Source: Leptospira saintgironsiae (lineage in GTDB: Bacteria; Spirochaetota; Leptospiria; Leptospirales; Leptospiraceae). From it: a stretch of DNA of 64,000 bases. The DNA lies in the NCBI RefSeq assembly GCF_002811765.1, contig NZ_NPDR01000011.1, positions 1-64,000 of the forward strand, in the 5' to 3' direction. Shown here piece by piece: positions 41,504 through 54,092 of the stretch. A program made the position numbers and the translations under genes. The first letter of the stretch is position 1. Every line of letters begins with the position of its first letter. Below the pieces are notes generated by a model. The model saw only the letters and a program-made list of their open reading frames with translations. It did not search any database and had not been told where the DNA came from.

Positions 41504-44281
41504 TCAGACCGAGTATGCGTCTGAAACTAGTTGTTCCTGTTCTTTAGTATGGACTTTCATATGTCCTGCAGCAGGGCTTGCAGATTCTTTTCTTCCAGCG
41601 TAGATGAGTTTTGTTCCGTTAGGAAGCAGGTCCTCGAATCTATCTCTTACAAATGTCCAAGCACCTTGGTTTTTAGGCTCTTCTTGGCACCAAACAAAAG
41701 TTTTAGCGTTTTTGTAAGTTTTAAGTACTTCTTGGATCTCTTTCGCAGGGAAAGGATAAACCTGTTCAACTCGGATCAGCGCAGTGCTTTGCACCTTATT
41801 CTCTTCCCTATATTTTAGAAGATCATAATATACTTTTCCGAAACTGAAAACTACCTTCTCCACTTTATCTGCTTTGATCTCAGCTTGGTCAGGAAGAACT
41901 TCTCTAAACGCACCTTTTAATAGATCGTCTATAGGAGAAAGTGCTCCTGGGAAACGTAATAAAGATTTTGGAGTGAAGATAATCAGAGGTTTGCGGAAAT
42001 TACGCAGTATCTGTCTACGAAGTAAATGGAAATACTGAGCGGCATTCGTACAGTTTGCTACTTGCATATTATTGTCCGCACATAGCTGTAAGAATCTTTC
42101 GATCCTACCAGAACTATGCTCTGGTCCCTGTCCTTCGTATCCATGAGGAAGAAGTATCACAAGACCGGACATCCTCTGCCATTTCACTTCTGAGCTAGAA
42201 AGGAATTGGTCAAAGATCACCTGAGTATTATTTGCAAAATCACCGAACTGAGCTTCCCAAAGAACTAATGCACTTGGATCAGAAAGAGAATAACCGTATT
42301 CAAAACCTAAAACAGAAAACTCAGATAAGGAAGAGTTAACAACTTCTGCCCTAGCTTGTTTTTCTGATATATGATTTAGACCTACGTATTTTGCTCCTGA
42401 GTTGATATCCACAAGAACTGCATGTCTATGAGAGAATGTTCCGCGTTGGCTGTCCTGACCTGAAAGACGAACTCTAAATCCGTTTTCCAAGATCGAACCG
42501 AATGAAAGAGCCTCTGCCATTCCATAATCCAAAGAAGCTTTTCCTTCTGCCATTTCCTTGCGGCTTTGCAGAAGTTTTACTAATTTAGGATTTGGAGTGA
42601 AACCATCCGGAACTGTGGTGATCGCTTTTACAATACGATCAATTTGTTCCGCTAGTAGAGAAGTCGCAGTACCACTATCCAGAGGTTCTTTGGAATATTT
42701 CGCCCAAACACCTTGCATAGTATCAACTTTCATCTTGATATCTTGTTCTTTTGCCCTTTGGAAAGAATCCTCTAAACCTTGAGCAGAACCATTCTTAATG
42801 AAGTCCAACTCTTCTCCGGTAATGTCACCGTCGTTTATCAGTTTTTTCTCATATAGCTGAGCAGTAGGAGGATGATTTTTGATGATGGAATACATCTTAG
42901 GCTGAGTGAATGCAGGTTCGTCTGTCTCGTTATGGCCTAATCTACGGTAACAGATCAAATCTATGATAAAGTCTTTTTTGAACTTTTGGCGATATTCCAT
43001 TCCGAGTTTAGTCACTCGGTATACTGCTTCCGGATCGTCTCCGTTTACGTGAACGATTGGAATTTGATAACCTTTAGCGAGATCAGTTGCGTATAACGTG
43101 GATCTGGATTCGTTAGGTAAAGTAGTAAATCCGATCTGGTTATTGATCACTATATGGAAAGTTCCACCAGTTGTATAACCGTCCAGGTTCATTAAGTTGA
43201 TGGTTTCTGCCACCACACCCTGACCAGCAAACGCAGCATCTCCGTGAATAGTGATCGGCATAAATTTAGAACGATCAGCATCACCATATTGTTCTTGGCG
43301 AGCGCGAACAGATCCAGTAACAACTGGGTTCACCGCTTCCAAGTGACTTGGGTTGAACGCAAGAGAAAGTTTAACTTCTTTCCCGCTTGAAGTCATTTTG
43401 CTATTCGAATATCCTAAGTGATACTTAACGTCCGCATAACTTCCAGCGCTCTTGTCTGCCTTCTCTTCGAATTCTGCGAATACTAAAGAAGCAGGTTTTT
43501 CGATCACGTTTACGAGTACGTTTAAACGTCCTCTATGCGCCATACCGATCACGAGTCCGTCCATTTTGAAACGTCCGGCTTCTTCTACGATCGTATCGAG
43601 CATAGGGATCATACTTTCTCCTCCTTCTAAGGAGAAACGTTTTTTACCTACATATTTCTTTGCGAGGAATGTTTCCAAATGATCCGCTTGGAATAATTTT
43701 TCGAAAAGTCTCAGACGTATACTTTTAGGAAGAGGTGCATGATATTCAGCAGACTCGATCTGATGTTGGAGCCATTCTCTTTCTTCGTCGTTTACTAGAT
43801 AATATTGCTCATAACCTACAGTGCTGCAATATGCTTTTTCAAACCAGGCTACAACATCTTTCAGTTTTGCACGACCCAGAGAAGGATTCTGTGTGTCGAC
43901 TACCGTATCCAGATCCGCAGCAGTTAGATTTCCTAACTTAGATTCGATGAACTTGCGGTTCGGTTGAGAGATCCCAAGAGGATCTACATTCGCAGCTAAG
44001 TGTCCCTGTCTACGATACGCATTCAACAGGTTGATAATCCCCATCTCTCGGATGGATCCCGCCTGAGCGTCCGTAAAAGAAGTGGAAACGGCAGATTTTC
44101 CGTTACCATTCCCGTTTCCGTTGGATCCGTTCTGAGAATATACTCCGTTAGTCTCTACTTCTTGGAAGAACAGAGACCATTCTTTGTCCAAAGAGTTCGG
44201 GTCCTTCTTAAACTTTTCATAAAGTTCTTCGAGTAATGCCCCGTTCTCTCCGTATAATGCCATCAATTGTTCGATTTTCAT
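41504..44281 (-). CDS. sucA: 2-oxoglutarate dehydrogenase E1 component
   Basis: The 925-residue thiamine-diphosphate enzyme decarboxylates 2-oxoglutarate and passes the succinyl group to lipoyl-E2. The N-terminal E2-binding segment ([13 protein letters not shown]), [29 protein letters not shown] (ThDP/Mg motif) and [14 protein letters not shown] are all present, and the length is normal. A Gly/Asn-rich linker ([12 protein letters not shown]) lies near residue 55. It is the third gene of the unit sucB-lpd-sucA, read on the minus strand. Confidence 0.96.
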   Translation of the reverse strand: MKIEQLMALYGENGALLEELYEKFKKDPNSLDKEWSLFFQEVETNGVYSQNGSNGNGNGNGKSAVSTSFTDAQAGSIREMGIINLLNAYRRQGHLAANVDPLGISQPNRKFIESKLGNLTAADLDTVVDTQNPSLGRAKLKDVVAWFEKAYCSTVGYEQYYLVNDEEREWLQHQIESAEYHAPLPKSIRLRLFEKLFQADHLETFLAKKYVGKKRFSLEGGESMIPMLDTIVEEAGRFKMDGLVIGMAHRGRLNVLVNVIEKPASLVFAEFEEKADKSAGSYADVKYHLGYSNSKMTSSGKEVKLSLAFNPSHLEAVNPVVTGSVRARQEQYGDADRSKFMPITIHGDAAFAGQGVVAETINLMNLDGYTTGGTFHIVINNQIGFTTLPNESRSTLYATDLAKGYQIPIVHVNGDDPEAVYRVTKLGMEYRQKFKKDFIIDLICYRRLGHNETDEPAFTQPKMYSIIKNHPPTAQLYEKKLINDGDITGEELDFIKNGSAQGLEDSFQRAKEQDIKMKVDTMQGVWAKYSKEPLDSGTATSLLAEQIDRIVKAITTVPDGFTPNPKLVKLLQSRKEMAEGKASLDYGMAEALSFGSILENGFRVRLSGQDSQRGTFSHRHAVLVDINSGAKYVGLNHISEKQARAEVVNSSLSEFSVLGFEYGYSLSDPSALVLWEAQFGDFANNTQVIFDQFLSSSEVKWQRMSGLVILLPHGYEGQGPEHSSGRIERFLQLCADNNMQVANCTNAAQYFHLLRRQILRNFRKPLIIFTPKSLLRFPGALSPIDDLLKGAFREVLPDQAEIKADKVEKVVFSFGKVYYDLLKYREENKVQSTALIRVEQVYPFPAKEIQEVLKTYKNAKTFVWCQEEPKNQGAWTFVRDRFEDLLPNGTKLIYAGRKESASPAAGHMKVHTKEQEQLVSDAYSV

Positions 44282-44294
44282 GATCGGATCTCCC

Positions 44295-45698
44295 CTAAGC
44301 GTGAATTGCCCACTTGTCTACGGCCATTGCGGCCTCTTTTACGACTTCGGACAATGTAGGATGTGCGTGGAAAGAACGTGCTATATCTTCTGAAGAAGCA
44401 CCGAACTCTACTGCAACCGCAAGTTCAGCGATCATATCCGAAGCTCTAGGTCCGAACACAAACGCTCCTAATACCTTATCCGTTTTTTTATCTGCTAAAA
44501 TTTTGACTTGGCCTTCCGCTTCGTTCATAGCCTTAGCTCTTGCATTAGGCTTGAATAATGACTTACCAACTTTGTATTCTACACCGGCAGCTTTTAGTTC
44601 TTCTTCACCTTTTCCAACCCAAGCCATTTCAGGCCAGGTATAGATAATGCTTGGAACCGCAGCGTAATTAACATGTCCGGATTGACCTGCGAGTAATTCA
44701 GCAAGTGCAACACCTTCTTCTTCCGCCTTATGAGCAAGCATAGGTCCGTCGATTACGTCCCCGATTGCGTAGATACCAGCCGCGCTAGTTTGGAAATGAG
44801 AATCTACTTTGATCCTTTTTCTTTCTGTTAATTGGACCCCGGCAGCTTCTAATCCGATCCCATCGATAAATGGTTTACGGCCGACTGCCACAAGCACAAC
44901 GTCCGCATCCAGTTCGGATTCTTTTCCATCAGGTGCAGCAATCTTTACTTTAGCACCTGATTTAGAAGCAGTCGCCCCTAATACTTTATGTTCGAATAAG
45001 AAATTAAAACCTTGGGACTCTAAACTTCTTTGCAGCAAGCTACCAAAAGATCTGTCTACTGTAGGAAGAAGCCCTGGTAGTAGTTCCACCACTGTGACTT
45101 CTGCCCCGAGTCTTCCCCAAACGGAACCTAACTCCAAGCCGATGACCCCAGCACCGATCACTACCAGTTTTTTAGGAACTGATCTTAAATCGATTGCATG
45201 GTCAGAAGTGATGATCGTTTTTCCATCCACAGGTAAACCTGGGATATCTATTGGAACAGATCCTGTTGCCAAAACGATATGTTTTGCACTAAGAACTTCT
45301 TTTTTGCCGTCAGCGAGAGCAACTTCTACCTGGCCGCCTCCGAGCAATTTCCCAAAACCCTCATAACGAGTGATCTTGTTCTTTTTCATCAAGTAGTCTA
45401 CACCGTCTGTGACTTCCTTAACGATAGTGTTCTTACGTTCCATGAGTTTGTTTAAGTCCAGAGTAACTTTGCCAACTCCGATCCCATGGATATCAGTCTT
45501 ATGTAAAACTTTATGATATTCTTCAGAAGAATCCAAAAGCGCCTTGGAAGGAATACAACCTACGTTCAAGCAGGTTCCCCCCAAGGTTTTTCTTTTTTCG
45601 ATGATCCCGGTTTTAAGCCCTAGTTGGGCCGCTCGGATCGCCCCCACATAACCTCCGGGTCCCGATCCGATCACTAATACGTCGTATTGTTCCGCCAT
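44295..45698 (-). CDS. lpdA: Dihydrolipoyl dehydrogenase (E3)
   Basis: The 467-residue flavoenzyme reoxidises dihydrolipoamide of the E2 subunit with NAD. The N-terminal FAD motif [17 protein letters not shown], the redox disulfide [12 protein letters not shown], the NAD motif [17 protein letters not shown] and the C-terminal HAHPTLSE with the active-site His-Glu pair are all intact. It lies between sucB and sucA with 14- to 16-base gaps, so it probably serves this complex first; use by the pyruvate or glycine systems is also possible. Confidence 0.96.
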   Translation of the reverse strand: MAEQYDVLVIGSGPGGYVGAIRAAQLGLKTGIIEKRKTLGGTCLNVGCIPSKALLDSSEEYHKVLHKTDIHGIGVGKVTLDLNKLMERKNTIVKEVTDGVDYLMKKNKITRYEGFGKLLGGGQVEVALADGKKEVLSAKHIVLATGSVPIDIPGLPVDGKTIITSDHAIDLRSVPKKLVVIGAGVIGLELGSVWGRLGAEVTVVELLPGLLPTVDRSFGSLLQRSLESQGFNFLFEHKVLGATASKSGAKVKIAAPDGKESELDADVVLVAVGRKPFIDGIGLEAAGVQLTERKRIKVDSHFQTSAAGIYAIGDVIDGPMLAHKAEEEGVALAELLAGQSGHVNYAAVPSIIYTWPEMAWVGKGEEELKAAGVEYKVGKSLFKPNARAKAMNEAEGQVKILADKKTDKVLGAFVFGPRASDMIAELAVAVEFGASSEDIARSFHAHPTLSEVVKEAAMAVDKWAIHA

Positions 45699-45713
45699 AC
45701 TTATTAGACTTCC

Positions 45714-46964
<1,251 letters not shown>

Positions 46965-47105
46965 CTTGATCCTACGGAGGTCGGTGTATACGTCCCATTC
47001 CGGGACCGCCTCCATTTCACTTTCGGAAAGCTGAAAAATTCTGTAAAGTCGTTCTTGTCAAATCGGTGTTTTGGATGAATTTTCCCGAAATCACGCTAAG
47101 GTTTT

Positions 47106-49562
47106 TTAGTCCGCTTGCGGTTTAAATTTACGTTCCGTTTTTCCGATCTCTTCGTCGCTGATCTGGTATTCCAATTGCAGGAATTCTCTAAAATCTATTG
47201 ACTTATGATGGTCCCGATCTCCGTCGCATTGGCGATTCGGTTGGACCGATTTTGTCACACCAGCCACTGTAATCGGCTTTAAAGTCAAGTTCTGGGTAAC
47301 AGGACATACTCCCGGTTTAGGAGACAATCCATTATACGCACAGGTTCCTCCACCTTGCACTTCTTCAGGCTGCGGATCCAGACCATGCTCATCCTCGAAA
47401 GTAGGATAATTTTCACCGTTATAAAAACGACGGTACATTTTTCCCCAAATAGGAACCGCAAGAACTCCTGCAGCCTGACCTCTTCCGAGTGAGATAGAAC
47501 TCTTATCAAATCCAAGCCAAATGACAGTGGTTAATTTTGGATCGAATCCGCAGTACCATGCATTTGTAAAAGAAGAAGTGGATCCTGTTTTTCCAGCAGC
47601 AATTCCTTTGTAATTTCCTTGGTCAGGAGAATGGAGTCCGTTTGCGGCAGTCCCTCCCATAGCAACCATGGTTAACATTTTACGAAGAATATAGGCTGTT
47701 CCTTCGCTGATGATTTGGATAGAACCGTCTTCTGCTTCTTTATCTAATTCTTCTCGAACTTTTAGTTCTTCGTTATAAATTACATTTCCTGACTGATCGA
47801 TCACATATCGAACAGAAAGTGGGATCACATTTCTTCCCTTATTTGCGATAATAGAATATCCCACTGCCATTTCGTAAGGAGAAAGTTCAGCAATTCCTAA
47901 AGCAAGTGCAGGGCTTGGCATAAATCTGCTCTTATCAGCTTTTGTTAAGCGAGAAGCAAAATCTATAACAGCATCGGCTCCGGTTCTCAAAAGAACCTGA
48001 ACGGAAACGATATTTAAGGACATGGAAAGAGCTCTAGAAAGAGGAACCATCCCTTGGAAATCTCCGTCGAAATCCTGAGGAGACCAACCTTCTCCTTCTT
48101 CCGTTAAGGTAGTGAGTGGGGCATCCATGATCCCTGTTCCGGACCCGACGACTCTTTCCGCAATCGCAGCACCATACACGAAAGGTTTGAAAGAAGATCC
48201 AGTCTGTCTTCTCGCTTGGACTGCGCGGTTAAATTGGTTTTTAGGAGTGAATTCATAACCTCCGACCATAGTTTCTATATAGCCATTGGTATGATCTATT
48301 GTGATAGCAGCACCTTCTACGTGAAGGTTTTTACCGAATACCGCCGATCTTTTCTGGAATTCAGTGAATGCAGCAGATTCATTATCTGCAGGAAGAAGTA
48401 AACTGAGAACATCTGCTGAATCGATAAGTTCTTTTTCGAGTGCAACTCTGAAGTTGGCCTTATCATCCAAACGGCTTACAAAAGTAGGAGCCACAGGGAA
48501 TAAGGAACCAATAAAATTATAAAGTCCGACAAGTCCTCGATCCGCACCACCAGCATAATTTACTGTTACACCTGAAACCAGGTCATCGTGTTTTTTGAGA
48601 GCCTTACGAAGTTCGTCTTGAGCGATTTCCTGTTTACGGATATCCAGAGTGGTGTAAATTTTAAGACCACCACTATAAATCCGATCTTCTCCCAATTCCT
48701 TTAATAATCTCTGTCTTACAAATTCAGTAAAATGGGGAGCCCTGTTCAGCTTGGTACCCCAAGTAGATTGAGAAGGAGATTGAGTAATTACGATCGGCCA
48801 GTATTTTTCCCAGAATTCATCATGGATGCTTTGGACCTTATCACTCGGAACAAATCCCTGAGAAGCCATAAGTTTAAGAACTTCTATATGAGCTCTTTTA
48901 GAAGCCGCCGGATTTTTATAAGGAGAATAATCTACAGGAGCCTTAGGGAGTCTTGCAAGAAGTGCAGCCTCTGCCACATCTAAGTCAGAAACATCCTTAT
49001 GAAAATACACATCTGCTGCAGAAGCAAGACCTGTCGTTCCATGTCCTAGGTATATTAAGTTAAAATAAATTTCTAATATTTCTTCTTTAGAATATTCTTG
49101 TTCGATCTGAAGAGTAAACAGAGCTTCTACGAATTTACGAATAAAAGATTTTTTCCGGTTATTTAAAACAGTTTTGGCTAACTGTTGAGTAAGAGTGGAT
49201 CCACCCTGTTTGATCCTTCCTGAGATCACATTGACTGCTGCCGCGCGAAGGATTGCAGAGAAATCTATCCCAAAGTGATTGAAAAAATTATTATCTTCTA
49301 CCGAAAGGAATGCTTGTATCACATGAGGAGGAATATCTTGGTATTTTAGAAGTTGTTGTTTATGGCGATACAACTCTGCATACACCACACCATTGATATC
49401 ATATAAACGAGTTGGAGTAGTTGGCTGGTAGGAAGCAAGAATTGCAAGCTCCCCTCCCTCATCCACTTCTGCGATAATGTATCCGAAAAATAGACCGCCT
49501 AGTAAGGCTAATACCAAAAGTGTTTTTGTAGCTCTGTGAATTCCTTCGCTAAATAGATTCAT
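47106..49562 (-). CDS. pbpC/mrcA-like: Bifunctional penicillin-binding protein 1A
   Basis: The 818-residue protein has an N-terminal TM anchor (about 12-30), a glycosyltransferase family 51 domain with [12 protein letters not shown] and [11 protein letters not shown], and a transpeptidase domain with the SxxK motif [13 protein letters not shown] in the SxN position and KTGST. It polymerises and crosslinks peptidoglycan. The C terminus holds a short Cys-containing extension ([15 protein letters not shown]). Its ATG overlaps the stop of the MBL hydrolase gene. Class A of the PBP1A type; the E. coli name is not implied. Confidence 0.92.
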   Translation of the reverse strand: MNLFSEGIHRATKTLLVLALLGGLFFGYIIAEVDEGGELAILASYQPTTPTRLYDINGVVYAELYRHKQQLLKYQDIPPHVIQAFLSVEDNNFFNHFGIDFSAILRAAAVNVISGRIKQGGSTLTQQLAKTVLNNRKKSFIRKFVEALFTLQIEQEYSKEEILEIYFNLIYLGHGTTGLASAADVYFHKDVSDLDVAEAALLARLPKAPVDYSPYKNPAASKRAHIEVLKLMASQGFVPSDKVQSIHDEFWEKYWPIVITQSPSQSTWGTKLNRAPHFTEFVRQRLLKELGEDRIYSGGLKIYTTLDIRKQEIAQDELRKALKKHDDLVSGVTVNYAGGADRGLVGLYNFIGSLFPVAPTFVSRLDDKANFRVALEKELIDSADVLSLLLPADNESAAFTEFQKRSAVFGKNLHVEGAAITIDHTNGYIETMVGGYEFTPKNQFNRAVQARRQTGSSFKPFVYGAAIAERVVGSGTGIMDAPLTTLTEEGEGWSPQDFDGDFQGMVPLSRALSMSLNIVSVQVLLRTGADAVIDFASRLTKADKSRFMPSPALALGIAELSPYEMAVGYSIIANKGRNVIPLSVRYVIDQSGNVIYNEELKVREELDKEAEDGSIQIISEGTAYILRKMLTMVAMGGTAANGLHSPDQGNYKGIAAGKTGSTSSFTNAWYCGFDPKLTTVIWLGFDKSSISLGRGQAAGVLAVPIWGKMYRRFYNGENYPTFEDEHGLDPQPEEVQGGGTCAYNGLSPKPGVCPVTQNLTLKPITVAGVTKSVQPNRQCDGDRDHHKSIDFREFLQLEYQISDEEIGKTERKFKPQAD

Positions 49563-50512
49563 ACGAGTTTGAATTTCATTCCTTCTCTAGCCAGTACAAT
49601 GGATAGGTCCTTAGCTCCAAGATTTTCAGCATGGGTTCTGGCGTCATCCAAGATGATGGCTAAAATTTCGTCAGAATAGGCAGGTTCATGGTGGGTCAAA
49701 GCCAGTTTTTTGACCTCCCAAGAAGAAGCACAATTAACCGCCATTGTATAAGAAGTATGGCCCCAATCGAATTTTTGAAAGGATTCGTCCAAAGTGTACT
49801 GAGCGTCCAAAATCAAAAGATCTGCACCTTTAAAGAATGGTTTTTGCTCTTGGATTAAAGGAAAATCCTCACCATTATACTCAGCGTCAGTGGCAAAAAT
49901 AAAACTTTTCCCATTTTCGGTGAATTTGTAAGCGATGGAGCCTCCGGGATGTTTAAGAGCGATCCATTCTATCTTAACTCCGCCGATTTCCAGGACTTCT
50001 CCCTTTTCTAGCCTATGAAAATTTCTTTCTGAACCAAAATGATCGAAATGGATTGGGAAAAATCTTGGCTCTTGTTGGTATTTTAATCTTTCGGGAAGAT
50101 CTTCTAAGGGAGAATAGAAGGTAAACTTATTTCCAGGAATGTATAACGGTTTGAAAAACGGGATCCCATGGATATGATCCCAGTGGGTATGAGTGAAAAA
50201 TACGGAAGCTTCTCCCTTTCCTTGCCCGAATTTTTCTCGGACTAAATCCTCTCCCAGGACTCTTGCACCTGTTCCGAGATCTACAACCAGCTCCACCCCG
50301 GAAGAACCAATGATCCGAACGCAGGTAGTATTTCCGCCGACCACATAATTCAAAGGCTCAGGCAACCCGTCGAACCATTCTTCGGGAGAAGAGAAAGCTT
50401 TTCCCTCCGACTTGGCGACAAGTCTCAATATGGAAATTACTTTCTCCCTGTATTCCTCGTTTGATAAGGGGGCAGGAATAGAGCCCCGGACTCCGTACAA
50501 GAAGATTTCCAT
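49559..50512 (-). CDS. MBL-fold hydrolase (RNase Z / PDE-like)
   Basis: The 317-residue cytosolic metallo-beta-lactamase-fold protein has the motif [14 protein letters not shown] (metal ligands HxHxDH), [15 protein letters not shown] with an Asp ligand, LILDAQY and [11 protein letters not shown]. These are typical of the branch with ribonuclease Z, cyclic nucleotide phosphodiesterases and phosphonate PhnP-like enzymes. Substrate not inferable. It overlaps PBP1A downstream by four bases (ATGA), so the two are co-expressed. Confidence 0.85.
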   Translation of the reverse strand: MEIFLYGVRGSIPAPLSNEEYREKVISILRLVAKSEGKAFSSPEEWFDGLPEPLNYVVGGNTTCVRIIGSSGVELVVDLGTGARVLGEDLVREKFGQGKGEASVFFTHTHWDHIHGIPFFKPLYIPGNKFTFYSPLEDLPERLKYQQEPRFFPIHFDHFGSERNFHRLEKGEVLEIGGVKIEWIALKHPGGSIAYKFTENGKSFIFATDAEYNGEDFPLIQEQKPFFKGADLLILDAQYTLDESFQKFDWGHTSYTMAVNCASSWEVKKLALTHHEPAYSDEILAIILDDARTHAENLGAKDLSIVLAREGMKFKLV

Positions 50513-50609
50513 CTTAGGAACATTTACTATATTTCGCCCAAACTGTCAAAGGAAACAAAATTCGGATTTAGGTTGTCGTTCGAAAGGAAAAAAGAAAACT
50601 AGGAAGGCA

Positions 50610-51449
50610 ATGGCGTCTTTCTCTAGCGGATTCGGTGTCTCAACCTCTCCCCTCGTTCGTAAACTTTTGATCTTAAATATAGCGATTTTCGGGATAGAGT
50701 TTCTTCTAAGCCTGATCGCCCCTTCTGTTCTTTTGGCCATCCTAGGGCTATTCGGACTGACTCCAGGACTCGTCCTAGAAAAGTTTTTCGGCTGGCAGTT
50801 ACTGACTTACAGCTTCTTCCATTCCCCAAATATGTTAATCGGATTCTTATTCGAGATGTTCGCATTTTGGATGTTCGGCTCAGCACTTGAATCTCATTGG
50901 GGAGCCAGAAATTTTTTACGTTATTTTATGTTCTGTATCTTCGGAGGTGGGGTCGCAACGATACTCGCCTCTTTATTCGGATTCCAACAAGGGACAGTGC
51001 TTGGGATTTCCGCAGTTCTATACGGACTTATCACGGCTTACGCATTGATTTGGCCGAATAGAGAACTTTTGTTTTGGGGAATTTTCCCGATCAAAGCAAA
51101 ATATCTGGCAGTTTTAATATTACTCGTCCTAGTACTTTTAGGACTACAATCAGGAACTCCAATTGCAAACGGAATAGGCGGCTTCGCTGCTGGAGCAATT
51201 TACTTTCTATATTATACTAAAGTAAAGTATAGATTCGGGATCAAATTCCCAAGCTTCTCTTTTTCCAGATGGAGACAAAAAAGAAAGATGGTTCGCTGGC
51301 AAGAAGAGATGAAAACCAGAGAAGAAGCAAAGGAAGAAGTTGATCGTCTTTTAGAAAAAATTTCTAAAGAAGGAATGAATTCTCTTAACAAAAAAGAGAA
51401 AAAATTCCTGAAAGAAGCTTCGAGTAAATATTACGAAGCGAAAGATTAA
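50610..51449 (+). CDS. Rhomboid-like membrane protein lacking catalytic His
   Basis: The 279-residue protein is a six-TM rhomboid by its pattern: WQLLTYSFFH (62-71), the long L1-like segment to FGSALESHWG (89-98), and LGISAVLYGL (131-140) holding the nucleophile position Ser134. The catalytic His position in TM6, normally AHxGG, reads NGIGG (187-191), with Gly188 at the His site, and an Asn of the oxyanion hole appears as Glu82. It is probably a pseudo-protease of the iRhom/derlin type. A charged, helical, lysine-rich cytosolic tail follows (about 208-279). ATG 50610 follows AGGAAGG; an in-frame ATG at 50412 would overlap the divergent MBL gene. Confidence 0.8.
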   Translation: MASFSSGFGVSTSPLVRKLLILNIAIFGIEFLLSLIAPSVLLAILGLFGLTPGLVLEKFFGWQLLTYSFFHSPNMLIGFLFEMFAFWMFGSALESHWGARNFLRYFMFCIFGGGVATILASLFGFQQGTVLGISAVLYGLITAYALIWPNRELLFWGIFPIKAKYLAVLILLVLVLLGLQSGTPIANGIGGFAAGAIYFLYYTKVKYRFGIKFPSFSFSRWRQKRKMVRWQEEMKTREEAKEEVDRLLEKISKEGMNSLNKKEKKFLKEASSKYYEAKD

Positions 51450-51461
51450 ATTTGGCACCTT

Positions 51462-52256
51462 TCACTCGAAAGAAAACAACTGCTGATACCCCATCTTAAA
51501 TCCTTGGTCGTAAGTATTATCCTTTCTCATTCCGTATAAACCGCTAAAGAAAACTCTTCCTCCATCTCCGATCTTGTATTGAACTCCTGGATGAAGATTG
51601 AATGAATCAGAACGAGGAGTTGCAATCGTATCCTCTACTGCCATACGATAGGTAGTCTCCAGAAGGAGGATCCAGTTCGAATTTGTTTCGTAAGACAAAG
51701 TTGCTCCCGCTTCCATATACCGATAATATTTATCTTGGACAGGATCTCTAAATCTGGAATCAGTTTCTCTTTCGTATAAACCGAATGCTTGGAACTTAGT
51801 TCTACCAAAATCTAAGACAAAACCAAGATGAGGGCGAACCAACATTAGATCAGGATTCCTTTCTCCGATCCAAGGTTCAGATGTAGAAGGTCCGTAAACG
51901 TTTACACCTCCTCCTATTGAAAATATCCCGAAAGTGAAAAATGTTTTTAAGCCAGCCTTCCATCTATCCCAGCCACTCCATGGCGTAGCTTGGGTAGCAT
52001 ATTGATCTACATATCCGTAACCCGCAGAAACAGAAAAATGATCCCCTAATTTCAATTCCCCATCCAGAGAAATATTTCTATTCCGGTCATAATCCTTAGA
52101 ATTCCTGTATTCTTTCGCGTCTGCACTGATTACAAAAATATTATATACCCCAACAGACTGACCCCATACAGGATAAGGGATCACGGTTTTATCGGACCCT
52201 AAAATTTCCGCGAGAGGGTTTAGGAATATTAGAAGGAACAAGAATCGATACTTCAT
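51462..52256 (-). CDS. Putative outer-membrane beta-barrel protein
   Basis: The 264-residue precursor has a signal peptide (residues 1 to about 20, ending near ILGSD). The mature part is a run of amphipathic beta strands rich in aromatic and Gly residues (FSVSAGYGYVDQY, FFTFGIFSIGGGVNVYG, ATLSYETNSNWILLLETTYR), typical of outer-membrane barrels of transporter or enzyme type. It ends LFSFE, near the aromatic end expected of barrels. Its start overlaps the SGNH lipoprotein stop (ATGA), so the two are one operon. Function unknown. Confidence 0.75.
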   Translation of the reverse strand: MKYRFLFLLIFLNPLAEILGSDKTVIPYPVWGQSVGVYNIFVISADAKEYRNSKDYDRNRNISLDGELKLGDHFSVSAGYGYVDQYATQATPWSGWDRWKAGLKTFFTFGIFSIGGGVNVYGPSTSEPWIGERNPDLMLVRPHLGFVLDFGRTKFQAFGLYERETDSRFRDPVQDKYYRYMEAGATLSYETNSNWILLLETTYRMAVEDTIATPRSDSFNLHPGVQYKIGDGGRVFFSGLYGMRKDNTYDQGFKMGYQQLFSFE

Positions 52257-52936
52257 AGATATTGTAACCAGAATTCAGGTAAACTAGCTCTTAAATATTC
52301 TCTCACTCTTTGGGAAAGAACCCCGTATCCTTCGTCTGTGAGGTGACCACCGTCCAATAACATCTCACTATGGATTAGATCCTCAGGATCGATCCTAGGT
52401 AAGAAGGTGACCTTCTTCTTCATTTCCAAGTTGATCATAGACGCAGCCTTCACGGGCCAAGGAACTTGCACGGTCCACACATTCAGAACGATAATATAGT
52501 CACAATGGTCGTTTAATATTTCCAATGTCTGAAGTTGACGTTGAACTGTCGCATCGACCTCTTCCCAACTAGGTTCTGGCTGATTGAGGAAATCATTTAC
52601 TCCGCCGTTCAACATACAGGATCTGTATCTTCCTGTTTCATTTTTAGCGGCCTCTTGGATCTCGTAGGTCCTTCTACCCGGAAACGCTTTCTTATAAGTC
52701 TCGAATTCAGGGAACTGTTCTTCGACAGGCCAAAAAGCAGAGATACTATCCCCGAAAAGAGCAAAGCTAGGTTTGTATAATTTGGATCTTTTGGACTGAG
52801 TATCTTGATCTATGACACACGCCCCTAATAAAAGAGACATGGCCAAAACAAAAACTGAAAACCGATTAAAAACTCCCCCGGCTTTCGAGAGGAAAGAAAG
52901 AAGTCCTAACTTCTTTTGTAAATAAATTATATTCAT
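52253..52936 (-). CDS. SGNH/GDSL-type hydrolase lipoprotein
   Basis: The 227-residue protein has a signal with lipobox LGAC (Cys40), GDSIS with the catalytic Ser (about 65-69), LNGGVNDF, matching the Gly and Asn blocks, and DGGHLTDEG with the Asp-x-x-His pair. SGNH hydrolases are esterases acting on lipids or acetylated sugars; here at an envelope lipid surface. The long n-region before the core suggests the true start could be downstream, but I see no better codon. It is coupled to the outer-membrane barrel gene. Confidence 0.82.
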   Translation of the reverse strand: MNIIYLQKKLGLLSFLSKAGGVFNRFSVFVLAMSLLLGACVIDQDTQSKRSKLYKPSFALFGDSISAFWPVEEQFPEFETYKKAFPGRRTYEIQEAAKNETGRYRSCMLNGGVNDFLNQPEPSWEEVDATVQRQLQTLEILNDHCDYIIVLNVWTVQVPWPVKAASMINLEMKKKVTFLPRIDPEDLIHSEMLLDGGHLTDEGYGVLSQRVREYLRASLPEFWLQYL

Positions 52937-53031
52937 TTTTCATAATGCTCTATAAATTAGGACAAGGGAAGAAAGAAGAATGTTCCAATTTTCCTAAAAA
53001 TCGCGTAACGGTGACCGAAGTTCAACTAAAC

Positions 53032-53047
53032 TTAAAGTGCACTTTAA
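53032..53047. promoter_or_regulatory. Perfect 16-bp palindrome upstream of lplA
   Basis: TTAAAGTGCACTTTAA is a perfect palindrome in the 257-base region between the divergent SGNH and lplA genes, about 150 bases before the lplA start. An AT-rich stem (TATATTTTTATAATATA) follows at about 53049-53066. It shares the AGTGCA half-site with the palindrome at 15196-15214. Likely operator; the regulator is unknown. Confidence 0.45.
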
Positions 53048-53193
53048 TATTATATTTTTATAATATAAATGGAACGCGGTTCATTTGTTTTAATACAAGG
53101 TGTTAAAAATTATTCCCTGAGTGAGAAAATAGAAATAGGTTTAAGACTGGTGTTCACATAGATCGATTAAGACCACAGTCCGTAGTAAAACCC

Positions 53194-54066
53194 ATGGACG
53201 AAAACTACAGCCCAATAGACTCTGGTCTTGAAGTGTATACTTTTATAATAGATCAAAAATCTATCAGGACACCTTATTATAATCTAGCTTTGGAAGAAGC
53301 TTTCGCAGTCCAATTAGTATCTGGAGGATATTCTGGAGGGGTTCGCTTTTGGGAAGGCCCCAGGTCCATCATAATGGGTCTCTCTGAAAAACCGGAACTA
53401 AGTGCAGGAAAAGAAAATATAGAAAACTTCCTGACAACATTCCGAAAAAGACAAGCTCCTAAAAAACCCTCTACAACAGATCCAGTGTATTTGGCCAGAA
53501 GAGCAAGCGGTGGCGGAACTGTTGTCCATGAGCCTGGATGGAATCTGAACTTCAGTCTTTTTGTTTCTTTGGAAACAAAACCTGAGCTATATCCTGTCTC
53601 TAACTCTTATAATATATTCTTAGGTCTGATATCTTCTGCTTTGAATAAACAAGGTCTCAAAACAAAATGTAAGGGTAAGTCGGACCTTGCCTTGGAGCTT
53701 TCTCCAGATGTTTGGAAAAAAATTTCGGGAAATGCTCAGTTCAGAAAGAAGAACTGCATCGTACAACATGGGACCTTGATTCTGGACTCCAGACTGATCC
53801 CCTTAGTGTCGGACCTCCTACCCCATCCTCCGGAAGAGCCCGAGTATAGAAAAGGTAGAGCTCATGAGGAATTTGTGACCTCCTTACCTGCCTCCTTTTC
53901 GCCAGGAAAATTCAAACAAGACCTTTCCCTTTTATTTGCGGATTATCTGGGGGTTGAAATCCTAGGTACCGAAGCAGATCCTTCCTTCTTTCGAAACGTT
54001 CGCAAAGTGGCAGATCGGCTGTTCCAGGAAAAATATTCAGATCTAGGCTATATTCTGGGAGAATGA
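53194..54066 (+). CDS. lplA: Lipoate-protein ligase A-type enzyme
   Basis: The 290-residue protein has the BPL/LplA/LipB catalytic fold: [26 protein letters not shown] (lipoyl-AMP loop), and [20 protein letters not shown]. These attach lipoate, or octanoate, to lysines of E2 and H proteins. The closest relatives could be LplA or octanoyltransferase LipM; the sequence does not decide. It is followed by glyA, 26 bases later, and a glycine-cleavage link is possible because H-protein also needs lipoate. ATG 53194. Confidence 0.85.
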   Translation: MDENYSPIDSGLEVYTFIIDQKSIRTPYYNLALEEAFAVQLVSGGYSGGVRFWEGPRSIIMGLSEKPELSAGKENIENFLTTFRKRQAPKKPSTTDPVYLARRASGGGTVVHEPGWNLNFSLFVSLETKPELYPVSNSYNIFLGLISSALNKQGLKTKCKGKSDLALELSPDVWKKISGNAQFRKKNCIVQHGTLILDSRLIPLVSDLLPHPPEEPEYRKGRAHEEFVTSLPASFSPGKFKQDLSLLFADYLGVEILGTEADPSFFRNVRKVADRLFQEKYSDLGYILGE

Positions 54067-54092
54067 TTCTCGCAGAGACTACAGAGGAAAAA

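Noticed and set aside
44809..45366. A 185-codon frame opposite lpdA
   Set aside because: It is an antisense by-product of the lpdA codon pattern; lpdA is unambiguous.
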